A stretch of DNA of 64,000 nt, from positions 1 through 64,000 of the forward strand of contig CALVAY010000001.1 in the NCBI GenBank assembly GCA_944325665.1. Reading direction: 5' to 3'. Positions 40,545 to 49,112 of this stretch are shown here, one piece after another. The first letter of the stretch is position 1. Each line of letters starts with the position of its first letter. The translations under genes and the position numbers were made by a program. This DNA comes from Candidatus Gastranaerophilales bacterium (GTDB taxonomy: Bacteria; Cyanobacteriota; Vampirovibrionia; Gastranaerophilales; Gastranaerophilaceae). The notes below the pieces were generated by a model that saw only the letters and a program-made list of their open reading frames with translations, was not told the DNA's origin and did not search any database.

Positions 40545-41092
40545 TTAAAACAGGTGAAGTAGTAGGCTTTCAGACGGATACTGTCTGGGGATTGGGGTGC
40601 TTACCAAATGATATTTCAGCTATTGATAAAATATATGAAATAAAAAACCGCGACCGTTCAAAACCGTTAATTTTAATGAGTCATGATGTAAAATATTTGG
40701 AAAAATATGTCTTAGGTATTTCTACTCAAGCAAAAAGACTTATGGAAGAATTTTTCCCCGGAGCTTTGACTTTAATTTTTAAACGTTCAAATCTTTGTCC
40801 GCCCTCAATTTGTGCAGGTTTTGACACTGTTGGAATAAGAGTTCCGAACAGTAAAAATTTTTGGGAAATAACTACTCAAGTAGAAGGCTGTACTTTGGCA
40901 ACTACTTCGTTAAATATCTCAAATGAATTGCCCTGCAAGGATTACAAGGAAGCTTGCGAAAAATTTGGCTACAGGGTAAAAATTATTGAGCCAAAATATA
41001 GTGAAAATATCCAAAACATAGCCTCAACAGTGGTTTTATGCGTTGATGATGAAATTAAAATTTTAAGACAGGGCAGCGTAAAAATACAGTAA
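40529..41092 (+). CDS. TsaC/YrdC-type L-threonylcarbamoyladenylate synthase
   Basis: This encodes 187 residues. YrdC motifs: VVGFQTDTVWGLGCLPND, IYEIKNRDRSKPLILMSHDV (K-x-R-x-x-x-K-P-L substrate loop), FFPGALTLIFKR and VGIRVPNS with a TTSLNISNE adenylate region. It makes threonylcarbamoyl-AMP for t6A37 of ANN-decoding tRNAs; MtaB in this window acts on that same base. It overlaps murJ by 16 nt. Confidence 0.9.
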   Translation: MSEKLIKTGEVVGFQTDTVWGLGCLPNDISAIDKIYEIKNRDRSKPLILMSHDVKYLEKYVLGISTQAKRLMEEFFPGALTLIFKRSNLCPPSICAGFDTVGIRVPNSKNFWEITTQVEGCTLATTSLNISNELPCKDYKEACEKFGYRVKIIEPKYSENIQNIASTVVLCVDDEIKILRQGSVKIQ

Positions 41093-41134
41093 AATTGAGT
41101 ATTTTAGGTAAATGTAAAATTTATCGTACAAGGG

Positions 41135-41146
41135 TAAAATTCTTGT
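41135..41146 (+). promoter_or_regulatory. -10 element, leaderless start
   Basis: TAAAAT at 41135-41140 is followed by TCTTGT and the ATG at 41147. Confidence 0.55.
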
Positions 41147-42217
41147 ATGAAAAGAACTTTGCCGTCTGAAGAATTTTTCGGAATAATATTTTTTGCATAC
41201 TTCGCATACTTAAAATTGCTTTTAATCTCGCAAAAGTCTGCTTTTGTGTTCGATTTTTTTGTAAAAGACAACTCGAAGGGGGTGAGGCCGATTGCCTTTG
41301 AGGGTGAAATTTCTTGCAACTTTGTTTGTCCTGACGCAAAAATAAGCGAGAAAATTTTTGTTAGTATTAAATATATTGAAAGGTCAAAAAAAATTGTTGT
41401 CATTTTCAAACTGAAAAGTCCTGCAAGTTTTTTTGCCGCTCTTGAGGTACTTTTGCACACGAAATCAACGAGCCTTCTTGCAAGCTTTTTAGATGAGCTT
41501 GCTTGGGGGCTTTTTGAGTGTTTTTTAAGTGTCGAAAAGCCAAAATTTTCCGATAATTACCTTTTTTGCCCCTGTGTTTTATTTTCAAATAAATTTATAA
41601 ATCCTTATAAACTTCTCTTTTCACCTTGTTTGGATATTTTATCGGATGATGTTTTGTGCATTTTATATTCTCTTTTTCAAAAAAGAAAAAGCAAGTTTTC
41701 ATATATAAACGTAAGTGCTGACGATATTTTATTTTTGCGTGGGATAAAAAAGAATTCGAAAAATTATAAAATCGAGGACAAAAAACGCATATTGCGTTCA
41801 CTTGAGGCCCTTGGTGCGTTTGGTTTAGTTCGTTTTAAGAAAATAAAGCGTTTTGAGTGGATGGTTTTTATTCCTCAAGCAAAGTTTGATTGCGGCTTTT
41901 TAATGCCAAGGGGGCTTTTCGAGCTTAATTTTAAAAATAAATATTTTGAAAAATTTTTGGCACAAATTGTCTCTTATTTAATTTATAAAGGCAAATTTAA
42001 ACTCAAGCTGAAAGTGCCTGTGGACTTTATTTTAAGCCACAATAAATACATAAAACCGTATTTAATAAGAGAAAAAATTGAAAATACTTTTGACTATTTT
42101 GTTAAAACAGGGCTTATTTCTTCTTGGCAATATCTAAAAATTAACGAAGACGAGCTTTTGGGGGCAAATTGGCTTGTTAAGTATAAAAAATTAAAAATTG
42201 AATTTTGTGTAAATTAG
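41147..42217 (+). CDS. Unknown Phe/Lys-rich protein with winged-helix-like region
   Basis: This encodes 356 residues, very rich in Phe, Lys and Ile. Residues 180-250 (SADDILFLRGIKKNSKNYKI, EDKKRILRSLEALGAFGLVR, FKKIKRFEWMVFIPQ) and 290-350 (FILSHNKYIKPYLIREKIEN, TFDYFVKTGLISSWQYLKIN) each look like a helix-turn-helix plus wing. Such tandem winged helices occur in replication initiators and transcription factors, but no specific family is recognised. No signal peptide. It has its own leaderless promoter and a terminator at 42227. Confidence 0.55.
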   Translation: MKRTLPSEEFFGIIFFAYFAYLKLLLISQKSAFVFDFFVKDNSKGVRPIAFEGEISCNFVCPDAKISEKIFVSIKYIERSKKIVVIFKLKSPASFFAALEVLLHTKSTSLLASFLDELAWGLFECFLSVEKPKFSDNYLFCPCVLFSNKFINPYKLLFSPCLDILSDDVLCILYSLFQKRKSKFSYINVSADDILFLRGIKKNSKNYKIEDKKRILRSLEALGAFGLVRFKKIKRFEWMVFIPQAKFDCGFLMPRGLFELNFKNKYFEKFLAQIVSYLIYKGKFKLKLKVPVDFILSHNKYIKPYLIREKIENTFDYFVKTGLISSWQYLKINEDELLGANWLVKYKKLKIEFCVN

Positions 42218-42226
42218 GCACTAAAA

Positions 42227-42258
42227 AACCCGCTCAAGCGAGCGGGTTAATTTTTTTT
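42227..42258. terminator. Bidirectional terminator
   Basis: AACCCGCT and AGCGGGTT form a perfect 8-bp stem with CAAGCG loop, A-run before and eight T after, between convergent genes. Confidence 0.85.
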
Positions 42259-43639
42259 AAACAGTAACGCCTTGAAGAGCTTCTATAATTGCTTTTGCAG
42301 CAACTTTACCTGCGCCCATTGCGTTTATTGCGGTTGATTCGCCTCTCGGTGCAACGTCTCCGCCTGCATAGATATCTTTTACTGATGTTTCGCCGTTTTC
42401 ATTGATTACAATGTAGCCTTTTCTGTCAGTTTCAATATCGATATTTTCTTTTGTTGCACTTTGTTGAATAATCGGGTTCGGGCCTGTACCAAGTGAAACA
42501 ATTACCGCATCAACATCCATGGTGTCAAACTTGCCTGTCGGAACGGGTCTTCTTCTTCCCGATTCATCAGGTTCACCAAGTTCCATAACTTCAAGTTTAA
42601 TAGCGTTTACAAAGCCGCCTTCTCCCAAGATTTCAACAGGAGAGTGAAGAAGTTTGAAGATAATGCCTTCTTCTTTAGCGTGGCGGATTTCCTCTTTTCT
42701 TGCAGGAAGTTCTTCTTCTGTTCTTCTGTAAACGATGTAAACTTCTTCATAACCAACCCTTACGGCAGTTCTTGCAGCATCCATTGCAACGTTACCGCCG
42801 CCTATAATAGCTGCTCTTTTACCTACTTTAAGGGGTGTCGGGCTGTTTTTATCATTAGCGTGCATCAAGTTTACACGAGTTAAAAATTCATTTGCGCTAT
42901 ATACGCCGTTTAGGTTTTCACCGGGGACGCCAAGCATTTTCGGAAGCCCTGCGCCCGAGCAGATGAAAATCGCGTCATAGCCTTCTTCTTTTAGTTGGTT
43001 TAGTGTAATTGATTTACCAACAATTACGTTTTTGAAGAATTTAACGCCTATTTCTTTTAAGCCTTCAATTTCTCTGTCCAAAACCGTTCTTGGAAGTCTA
43101 AAAGGCGGAATACCGTATCTTAAAACGCCGCCAAGCTCGTGAAGAGCTTCAAAAACACTAACTTCAAAGCCTGCGTTTCTAAGGTCTGCCGCTGCTGACA
43201 TACCTGCACAGCCTGAGCCTACTATTGCGACTTTTCTTCTGTTTTCTTTGATTTCAACCCTTTTTGGAGCGGAATTATCGCCAACATATCTTTCTAATGC
43301 ACCGATTGCAACGGATTGACCCTTAATTCCCAAAATACATTTGCTTTCGCATTGTCTTTCCTGAGGGCAAACCCTTCCGCATACAGAAGGTAACATGTTT
43401 GATGTTCTTATTATTTCGCCTGCTGCTTGAATATCTCCTTCTTTAACCTTTTGAATAAAGGAAGGAATGTTAACGCTTACAGGGCAGCCTTTTTGGCACA
43501 TAGGGTTTTTGCAGTTTAAACATCTTGAAGCTTCAAGTGCTGCCTGCTCGGGTGTAAAGTTATCTTCAACAGGATTAAAATTAGATCTTCTTTGAACTTC
43601 GTCTTGTTCATGAGGTCTTTGGCGTTCCACTTTGTTCAT
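42257..43639 (-). CDS. NADPH-dependent glutamate synthase small-subunit-type oxidoreductase (GltA/NfnB-like)
   Basis: This encodes 460 residues. The N-terminal iron-sulfur part has CLNCKNPMCQKGCPVSVNIP and VCGRVCPQERQCESKCILGI, two 4Fe-4S cysteine sets. The FAD site is VAIVGSGCAGMSAAADLRNA, and the NAD(P)H site AAIIGGGNVAMDAARTAVRV. C-terminal GDVAPRGESTAINAMGAGKV ends the FAD fold. It may be the homotetrameric GltA (glutamate synthase), or the NfnB/SudA-type transhydrogenase partner; no large GltB or NfnA gene is next to it. Confidence 0.85.
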   Translation of the reverse strand: MNKVERQRPHEQDEVQRRSNFNPVEDNFTPEQAALEASRCLNCKNPMCQKGCPVSVNIPSFIQKVKEGDIQAAGEIIRTSNMLPSVCGRVCPQERQCESKCILGIKGQSVAIGALERYVGDNSAPKRVEIKENRRKVAIVGSGCAGMSAAADLRNAGFEVSVFEALHELGGVLRYGIPPFRLPRTVLDREIEGLKEIGVKFFKNVIVGKSITLNQLKEEGYDAIFICSGAGLPKMLGVPGENLNGVYSANEFLTRVNLMHANDKNSPTPLKVGKRAAIIGGGNVAMDAARTAVRVGYEEVYIVYRRTEEELPARKEEIRHAKEEGIIFKLLHSPVEILGEGGFVNAIKLEVMELGEPDESGRRRPVPTGKFDTMDVDAVIVSLGTGPNPIIQQSATKENIDIETDRKGYIVINENGETSVKDIYAGGDVAPRGESTAINAMGAGKVAAKAIIEALQGVTV

Positions 43640-43717
43640 AATTTATAATATCTCTCCATACTTAACCTTATGATTTTATTGTATAATAAAAACAATAAAA
43701 TGTGAAATGAGGTTTTT

Positions 43718-44521
43718 TTGAGTAAAATTAAGCTTTGGATAACAGATATTGACGGCACTATTATTGATGAAACAAATGTTTTTTCAAAACGTATGCTCGA
43801 TACAATTGAAAAGGTTAAAAAAACATCAACTAAAATGGTGCTTGCAACAGGGAGAATGTTTAGAGGTGCAAAGCCTGTTGCGGATTTTTTGGGGCTCGAT
43901 ACTCCTGTTGTTTGCTATCAAGGTGCAATGGTTCGCTTAAATGATGAAATCCTTTGGCAGTCGCCTGTTAAGGTTGAACTTGCTCGAGATGTCATCGAGT
44001 TTTTAAGAGAAGAAGGTGTGCATACAAATTTGTATAATAATGACGAATTAATTGTTGAAGATGATAACAAAAGAATGATGCAGGAATACTGTCAGGGCAG
44101 ATTTGTCGAGTATCGTGCGGTAAAATCATTTGATGAAGTTGAATTGAAAAATGTCAGCAAACTCCTTGCAATAGTCGAGGAAGAAGAATTAATGCAGGAA
44201 CTTATAAGAAAGACCTCAAAAAGGTACGAAGGAAAGCTTATGATTGTCCGCTCGAACAAAAATTATATGGAAATCACTGACCTTAATGCCACAAAAGGCT
44301 CTGCACTTAAGTTTCTTGCACATTATTGGGGTATAAAAAAAGAAGAAATTATGGCATCGGGTGATCATGACAATGACTATGAAATGCTTAAGGAAGCAGG
44401 TATTGCAGTTGCAATGGGTAATGCTACTCAAAAGCTTAAAACCGCTGCAAGTGTGATTTGTAATGACATTAAGCACGATGGCATTTGCGATATGGTTGAA
44501 AGGTATATTTTATGCGAATAG
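43718..44521 (+). CDS. HAD-superfamily Cof-type phosphatase
   Basis: This encodes 267 residues. Class IIB HAD: motif I LWITDIDGTIIDE (nucleophile and acid Asp), motif II LATGRMFRGA, motif III Lys in KNYMEITDLNATKG, motif IV MASGDHDNDYEMLKEAG. The alpha/beta cap lies at about 85-190. These hydrolyse sugar phosphates or flavin phosphates; substrate not predictable. TTG start at 43718 after TGAGG, with a consensus TATAAT -10 at 43682. It overlaps ispF by 10 nt. Confidence 0.88.
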   Translation: MSKIKLWITDIDGTIIDETNVFSKRMLDTIEKVKKTSTKMVLATGRMFRGAKPVADFLGLDTPVVCYQGAMVRLNDEILWQSPVKVELARDVIEFLREEGVHTNLYNNDELIVEDDNKRMMQEYCQGRFVEYRAVKSFDEVELKNVSKLLAIVEEEELMQELIRKTSKRYEGKLMIVRSNKNYMEITDLNATKGSALKFLAHYWGIKKEEIMASGDHDNDYEMLKEAGIAVAMGNATQKLKTAASVICNDIKHDGICDMVERYILCE

Positions 44522-44985
44522 GTATAGGTTATGACCTTCATAAACTTGTTGAAGGACGTGATTTAATATTAGGCGGAGTTAAAATTCCTTATGAAAAGGG
44601 ATTGTTGGGGCATTCTGATGCGGATGTTTTAATTCATGCCATTATTGATTCAATTTTGGGTGCAATGGGTGAAAGAGATATTGGAGTTCATTTTCCCGAT
44701 GATAACATTAGCTTCAAGGATATAAGCAGTGTTGTTTTGCTTATTAAAACAATGAGTATTCTTGAGGATAACGGGTACAAAATTGTAAATATAGACTCAA
44801 ATATAATTTGCCAAAAACCTAAACTAATGCCCTATATTGAGCAGATGAGACAAAAGCTTGCGCCTATTTTAAATATTTCGCAAAGAGATATTTCAATAAA
44901 AGCTAAAACAAATGAAGGTGTGGATTCTGTTGGACAGGGTGAAGCAATTTGCGTTCAGTGTGTTTGTTTGATTGAGAAGGCGTAG
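44512..44985 (+). CDS. ispF: 2-C-methyl-D-erythritol 2,4-cyclodiphosphate synthase
   Basis: This encodes 157 residues. It is the MEP-pathway cyclase. Metal and substrate motifs: GIGYDLHKLVEGRDLILGGV (DxH), LLGHSDADVLIHAIIDSILG, DIGVHFPDD and IKAKTNEGVDSVGQGEAICV near the end. Length fits the family. Co-transcribed with the HAD phosphatase; the IPP/DMAPP made by its pathway would feed the isoprenyl synthase gene at 57790. Confidence 0.95.
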   Translation: MRIGIGYDLHKLVEGRDLILGGVKIPYEKGLLGHSDADVLIHAIIDSILGAMGERDIGVHFPDDNISFKDISSVVLLIKTMSILEDNGYKIVNIDSNIICQKPKLMPYIEQMRQKLAPILNISQRDISIKAKTNEGVDSVGQGEAICVQCVCLIEKA

Positions 44986-45399
44986 ATGAAAATTAAGAAA
45001 AGACATATAAAAATATTTGTTGCTTTAATTGCGTTTGTCTTGGGTTATTTTTTTTACAGCGAAGACGGTTTAAGCAAGAATTTTAAGCCTGTTTCTTATG
45101 TGCAAAATAATCAAATAAAAGAAAAAGATTACGTTCAAAAGTACTGCAAGGGTACAATTGAGTACGTTTTGAGCGATAAAACAAGGGTAGATTGTTTAAC
45201 TGACGAATATGCAATTGAATACGATTGGGCGCATAAGTGGGCAGAAAGTGTCGGACAGTCTTTATATTATGCTCGCATGACAGGACTAAAACCCGCTGTT
45301 GCAATTATTTTAAAGCGTCCCGAGGATGAAAAATACATCAAAAGAATTGAGCTGGCAGACGAGAGAATTACAATTTTTAAAATTAAAGCGTATGAATAG
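44986..45399 (+). CDS. Membrane-anchored or secreted small protein, unknown
   Basis: This encodes 137 residues starting 1 nt after the ispF stop. A basic N-terminus and hydrophobic helix (KKRHIKIFVALIAFVLGYFF) act as signal anchor. The rest is periplasmic: YCKGTIEYVLSDKTRVDCLT, EYAIEYDWAHKWAESVGQSL, YYARMTGLKPAVAIILK. The D-x-A-H/EYDWAxKWxExIGQxLxYA pattern recalls small restriction-nuclease-like secreted proteins found beside HAD or ispF genes in Proteobacteria; fold assignment tentative. Confidence 0.65.
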   Translation: MKIKKRHIKIFVALIAFVLGYFFYSEDGLSKNFKPVSYVQNNQIKEKDYVQKYCKGTIEYVLSDKTRVDCLTDEYAIEYDWAHKWAESVGQSLYYARMTGLKPAVAIILKRPEDEKYIKRIELADERITIFKIKAYE

Positions 45400-45408
45400 C
45401 TTTAATTA

Positions 45409-46089
45409 TTACCACAAAGCTTTTGGCATTAATCTTTCATAAAACCAAACAGGTACATCATCATAGCTGCCGCTTTTAAAGTCGTACTCAAAGCGCTTGT
45501 CTGCGCCAATTGCAACAATTGGTATATTCACTTCTTGAGATATTTCCTTCATTAAATCATAACCTCGAATTATGTCTGAAACAGTTGTTTCGTCAGACAA
45601 ATGGGTATTTGAGATAAAGCCTGAAAATTTCTTCCAAGGGGTTTTATTCAGACCTGATGAGAATTCAATGTATTCTAAAATACTTTCTTTGTCGTGAGTT
45701 TCAAATTTTGAAGTGTTGACAACAAGGTATATTTTTAAATTTTCCTCTTTTTCAATGCCGTTTAGAATATCTAAAGTATCAAGCCCCGTTGCACCGTAGC
45801 CCACGTCTATGATTATATCTCCTTGTGTATTAAGACAGTTGATTTGCTCTCCTGTAACATAGCTTCCGGCTTCACCTAGTCCAAAGTAATCAGTTTGAGC
45901 GATAACATCTATCCCTCTTTGTGTTAATTCGCCGATAATAGGTCGCATGCAATATGCAGGTTCAACCGTGTCTAAGTCAACCAAGGTAATTTTTTTATTG
46001 TTTTTAACATATTGTAATGCTCGATTTATAGAGGTTTCACTCTTGCCTGAGGCGTATGCGCCCGTAAATACTTCAACTGTTCTTTTCAA
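45409..46089 (-). CDS. P-loop ATPase of unknown role in the signalling/flagellar cluster
   Basis: This encodes 226 residues. Walker A variant GAYASGKSETSINRAL near residues 10-17, then KKITLVDLDTVEPAYCMRPI and the acidic DIIIDVGYGATGLDTLDILN (Walker B-like DVGYGA), with a late IPIVAIGADKRFEYDFKSG. The layout recalls MinD/ArsA-type SIMIBI ATPases but without the deviant K of MinD. TTG start with an AGGAAC site, 13 nt after the regulator stop. Substrate unknown; it may be a positioning or chaperone-like ATPase for the cluster. Confidence 0.6.
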   Translation of the reverse strand: MKRTVEVFTGAYASGKSETSINRALQYVKNNKKITLVDLDTVEPAYCMRPIIGELTQRGIDVIAQTDYFGLGEAGSYVTGEQINCLNTQGDIIIDVGYGATGLDTLDILNGIEKEENLKIYLVVNTSKFETHDKESILEYIEFSSGLNKTPWKKFSGFISNTHLSDETTVSDIIRGYDLMKEISQEVNIPIVAIGADKRFEYDFKSGSYDDVPVWFYERLMPKALW

Positions 46090-46102
46090 TTTTTGTTCCT
46101 AT

Positions 46103-47137
46103 CTATACATCTGTTGAGAAAATATCTTTTTTCCCTGCTTTTTCTTCGTATTCTTTAACTTCTCTTAGAGCTTCAGGTAGGACATCTTTAAATAATCTTA
46201 CTAAATCAGGGTCAAATTGACTGCCTGAGCGCTCTTCTATTATCCTCATTGCTTCTTGAGGGTCAAGCCCTTGCCTGTATGCTCTATCTGAAACCATTGA
46301 GTCAAAAGCGTCCGCAACCGCAATTATTCTTGAGCCAAGCGGGATTTCATCACCCTTAAGCCCGTAAGGATAGCCGTTGCCGTCGTAGTATTCGTGGTGA
46401 TACTTAATGATTTCAATAACTTCATAAAGCTGTTTAATGTCTTCAAGAATTCTGACAGAGTGCTGTACGTGCTTTTTGATTTCTTCAAATTCTTCTTGAG
46501 TAAGCTTTTGGCTTTTATTTAATATATCCTCTGCAACACCTATCATACCTATATCATGCAGAAGTCCTGCAAGCTCAATTCTGCTTTTTTCGGTATTGTT
46601 TATATGAAGCCTTTCAACCATTTTAAGTGAATAAAAAGTAACTCTTCGGCTTCTGCCAAGTGTAAAAGAGTCTTTTGCATCAAGTGCTTCAATAATTGCT
46701 CTTATAGTTCCCGAGAAAAGTTCTTTCAGGTCTTTAATCAAATTTTCATTGTCAACTTTCAGTTGATGATATTCAAGACTTGCTTCGACAATGTGCAAAA
46801 GTTCATCAGGGTTAAATGGTTTTTTAATGTATCTGTAAATTTTACCGTAGTTGATTGCATCAATTAGAATTTTAACGTCAGAATATGCTGTAACAAGCAA
46901 CCTTGTTGTGTTTGGGCAGACTTCATAAGTTCTTCTTAAAAACTCAACGCCATCCATCTGCGGCATTTTGTGGTCAGATAAAATACAGTTAAAAGACTGA
47001 TTTTTTAATATTTCAAGAGCTTCAATCGCACTCGTTGCTTTTGTGATTTCATATTTGCCGCGCAGAGTTCTATATAAAAGTGCCAAGTTATCGGGTTCGT
47101 CATCTACTATTAATATTTTGTATTTTTTCTCTTCCAT
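46103..47137 (-). CDS. Response regulator with HD-GYP c-di-GMP phosphodiesterase domain
   Basis: About 344 residues from the ATG at 47137 (AGGAG site). Receiver domain 1-125: KILIVDDEPDN, phosphorylation Asp55 in LSDHKMPQMDG, Lys in YIKKPF. HD-GYP domain: LAGLLHDIGMIGVAEDILNK, HHEYYDGNGYPYGLKGDEIP, AVADAFDSMVSDRAYR. The usual HD-x-G-K is HD-I-G-M, so the Lys is replaced by Met. Known HD-GYPs hydrolyse c-di-GMP to GMP; this variant could be altered in activity. It is the output partner of the kinase gene directly upstream. Confidence 0.9.
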   Translation of the reverse strand: MEEKKYKILIVDDEPDNLALLYRTLRGKYEITKATSAIEALEILKNQSFNCILSDHKMPQMDGVEFLRRTYEVCPNTTRLLVTAYSDVKILIDAINYGKIYRYIKKPFNPDELLHIVEASLEYHQLKVDNENLIKDLKELFSGTIRAIIEALDAKDSFTLGRSRRVTFYSLKMVERLHINNTEKSRIELAGLLHDIGMIGVAEDILNKSQKLTQEEFEEIKKHVQHSVRILEDIKQLYEVIEIIKYHHEYYDGNGYPYGLKGDEIPLGSRIIAVADAFDSMVSDRAYRQGLDPQEAMRIIEERSGSQFDPDLVRLFKDVLPEALREVKEYEEKAGKKDIFSTDV

Positions 47138-47140
47138 CAA

Positions 47141-48745
47141 TTAGCACTCCTGAATTTCTTTTTCTTTTTTGCTGTTTATAGGTAAAGTAAGTGTAAAAGT
47201 TGTTCCTTCACCCAATTTTGATTTAATGTCGATATTTCCGTTATGGTTTTTAATAACACGATATGCAATAGACATGCCCATACCGGTTCCTTGTCCCGGC
47301 GGTTTTGTTGTAAAGAAAGGTTCAAATACCTTTTTGATGTCTTCTTCTTTGATACCTTCTCCTGAGTCGGAGAATTTTATTACAACGTTTTCGCCTTCCT
47401 GATTAACGCTTATCTTAACTGTTCCTTCGCCTTTAATAGCGTACTGAGCATTGTCTAAAATGTTCATAAATACTTGGTTTAGCTGACCTCCGTACGCTTC
47501 AATTTTGGGAACATTTCCGTATTCTTTAATAACGGTAATTCTGTTTTTGTATTTGTTGTTTAAGATGTTTAGAGTTGTGTCAATTTCCTTTGGAATGTCA
47601 AATTGTGTAAGAACCATCTCTTCCATTCTTGAGAAGTTTTTAAGGTCAAGAACGATATTTTTTGTTCTTTCCGTTCCTTCAATGCAACTTTTTATAAGGT
47701 CTTTGACATCATCTCTTATAAAGTCAATGTCAATGTCAGATTTAGTTTTGTTGATTTTTTTCAATTCCTCTTCAGGTATTGAGGCTTCATTTGCAACATA
47801 TAAATCTATCAGTTCAAAAATGTCTTTAACGTATTTATCTAAAATCATTATGTTGCCGTGAATAAAGTTTACAGGGTTGTTGATTTCATGAGCAATACCT
47901 GCAACAAGTTCGCCCAAGGAACGCATTTTTTCGGAGTGAACCATCATGGCTTGAGTTTCTTTAATTTCCTGATTAGCTTTTTCAAGCGCTATTGTTCTTT
48001 CCTGAACTTTTAATTCTAACGAGTCATATAAATCATGAAGTTGAAAAGCCATATAGTTGTACGCATCGACTAACTCGTCAACTTCAGAGAAATTGGATTC
48101 TTTTAATCGATAATCAAAATTACCTTTTGCAAATTCTTTAACGCCTTCCATTAGTTGATTAAGAGGGTTAAGAACAATTTTTGACATAACTGCACTTGCA
48201 AGAACGCCAAGGAATAGGAATATTGCAAGGAATATTTTTACACTTTCCAAAAGTGAATTCAGGTGAGTTGAAGCAATTTTTTCAACCGGTGTACCTATAT
48301 ATAAGGTATAATTGTCGCCGTTAATCGGGGTGTCCATTATGCTTTGATTTTGGAATTCGAAGAATAAATCACTTTTTGCAATTGGAGCATCTTTGCCAAT
48401 TATTTTTGGCATTGTTGACCAAAAGACCGTATTTGTATTTTTATCTACCGCATAAGCGTACGATATTAGCCCTCTATTTTTAAGGTTTTGAGTGATTTTT
48501 GAGGTTTTTTCAAGGTCATTATTGTGATAAGCCTCGGAAAAAGTTTCACCTATTAAAGAAGAGATTGAATAATTAAGCGTTTTAAGATTTATATTATATT
48601 CTATTGAGATGTTTTTAATGTGGTTGAAAACATATCCCATAATAAGTATTGTAATTGTTGCAATTAAAATACTTGTCATATAAGCAAAATATGAGCTTAG
48701 GTTTCTTTTTCTTATTATTTTTATTTTCTTAAAAAAGTTAATCAT
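47141..48745 (-). CDS. Membrane sensor histidine kinase
   Basis: About 534 residues from the ATG at 48745; longer in-frame versions have no ribosome site. Helix 1 at 18-41, a periplasmic sensor of about 120 residues, helix 2 at 168-190 (VKIFLAIFLFLGVLASAVMS), HAMP at about 190-245, coiled coil, then HisKA with His286 in VAGIAHEINNPVNFIHGN, and the HATPase N box NILDNAQYAI, G1 FSDSGEGIKEEDI and FFTTKPPGQGTGMGMS. It should phosphorylate the adjacent HD-GYP regulator. It overlaps the preceding gene by 8 nt and is followed directly by the regulator. Confidence 0.92.
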   Translation of the reverse strand: MINFFKKIKIIRKRNLSSYFAYMTSILIATITILIMGYVFNHIKNISIEYNINLKTLNYSISSLIGETFSEAYHNNDLEKTSKITQNLKNRGLISYAYAVDKNTNTVFWSTMPKIIGKDAPIAKSDLFFEFQNQSIMDTPINGDNYTLYIGTPVEKIASTHLNSLLESVKIFLAIFLFLGVLASAVMSKIVLNPLNQLMEGVKEFAKGNFDYRLKESNFSEVDELVDAYNYMAFQLHDLYDSLELKVQERTIALEKANQEIKETQAMMVHSEKMRSLGELVAGIAHEINNPVNFIHGNIMILDKYVKDIFELIDLYVANEASIPEEELKKINKTKSDIDIDFIRDDVKDLIKSCIEGTERTKNIVLDLKNFSRMEEMVLTQFDIPKEIDTTLNILNNKYKNRITVIKEYGNVPKIEAYGGQLNQVFMNILDNAQYAIKGEGTVKISVNQEGENVVIKFSDSGEGIKEEDIKKVFEPFFTTKPPGQGTGMGMSIAYRVIKNHNGNIDIKSKLGEGTTFTLTLPINSKKEKEIQEC

Positions 48746-49112
48746 TATTTTCGCCTTCGCCCTTCTTATCCTCTGTATTATCGAAAAAATCTTGCTTTGT
48801 TTCGTCTTGTTCTTCACTGTTTTGAACAAACATGCTTTCGATTTTATATGCGTCTTTTTGATTGTTAGGGTTGTTCGCCTGTGTCTGAACTTCTGTTTTT
48901 TCGTTACTGTCAAGCATTTTGCCTATTGCGTATCCTAAAAAACCTAAAGATAATGAAGCGGGCACGGCAATTTTTAGCATGAAAATGATACTGTATGTGT
49001 CCATGGAAAAATTATTCAAAAGGCTCAATGTGCCAAATGCTAATAGTGAAGTTGAAGCAAATAAGGCACATAAGTTTTTTTGATAAAATGTATTTTGGAC
49101 TTTATCACTCAT
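48738..49112 (-). CDS. Small membrane protein, unknown
   Basis: This encodes 124 residues. Two hydrophobic segments (LCALFASTSLLAFGTLSLLN and IIFMLKIAVPASLSLGFLGY) are followed by a polar acidic tail ending KKGEGENND. It overlaps the PilZ gene by 8 nt and the kinase by 8 nt, so translation is coupled through the block. No family recognised; position suggests a helper of the kinase or of flagellar export. Confidence 0.6.
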   Translation of the reverse strand: MSDKVQNTFYQKNLCALFASTSLLAFGTLSLLNNFSMDTYSIIFMLKIAVPASLSLGFLGYAIGKMLDSNEKTEVQTQANNPNNQKDAYKIESMFVQNSEEQDETKQDFFDNTEDKKGEGENND

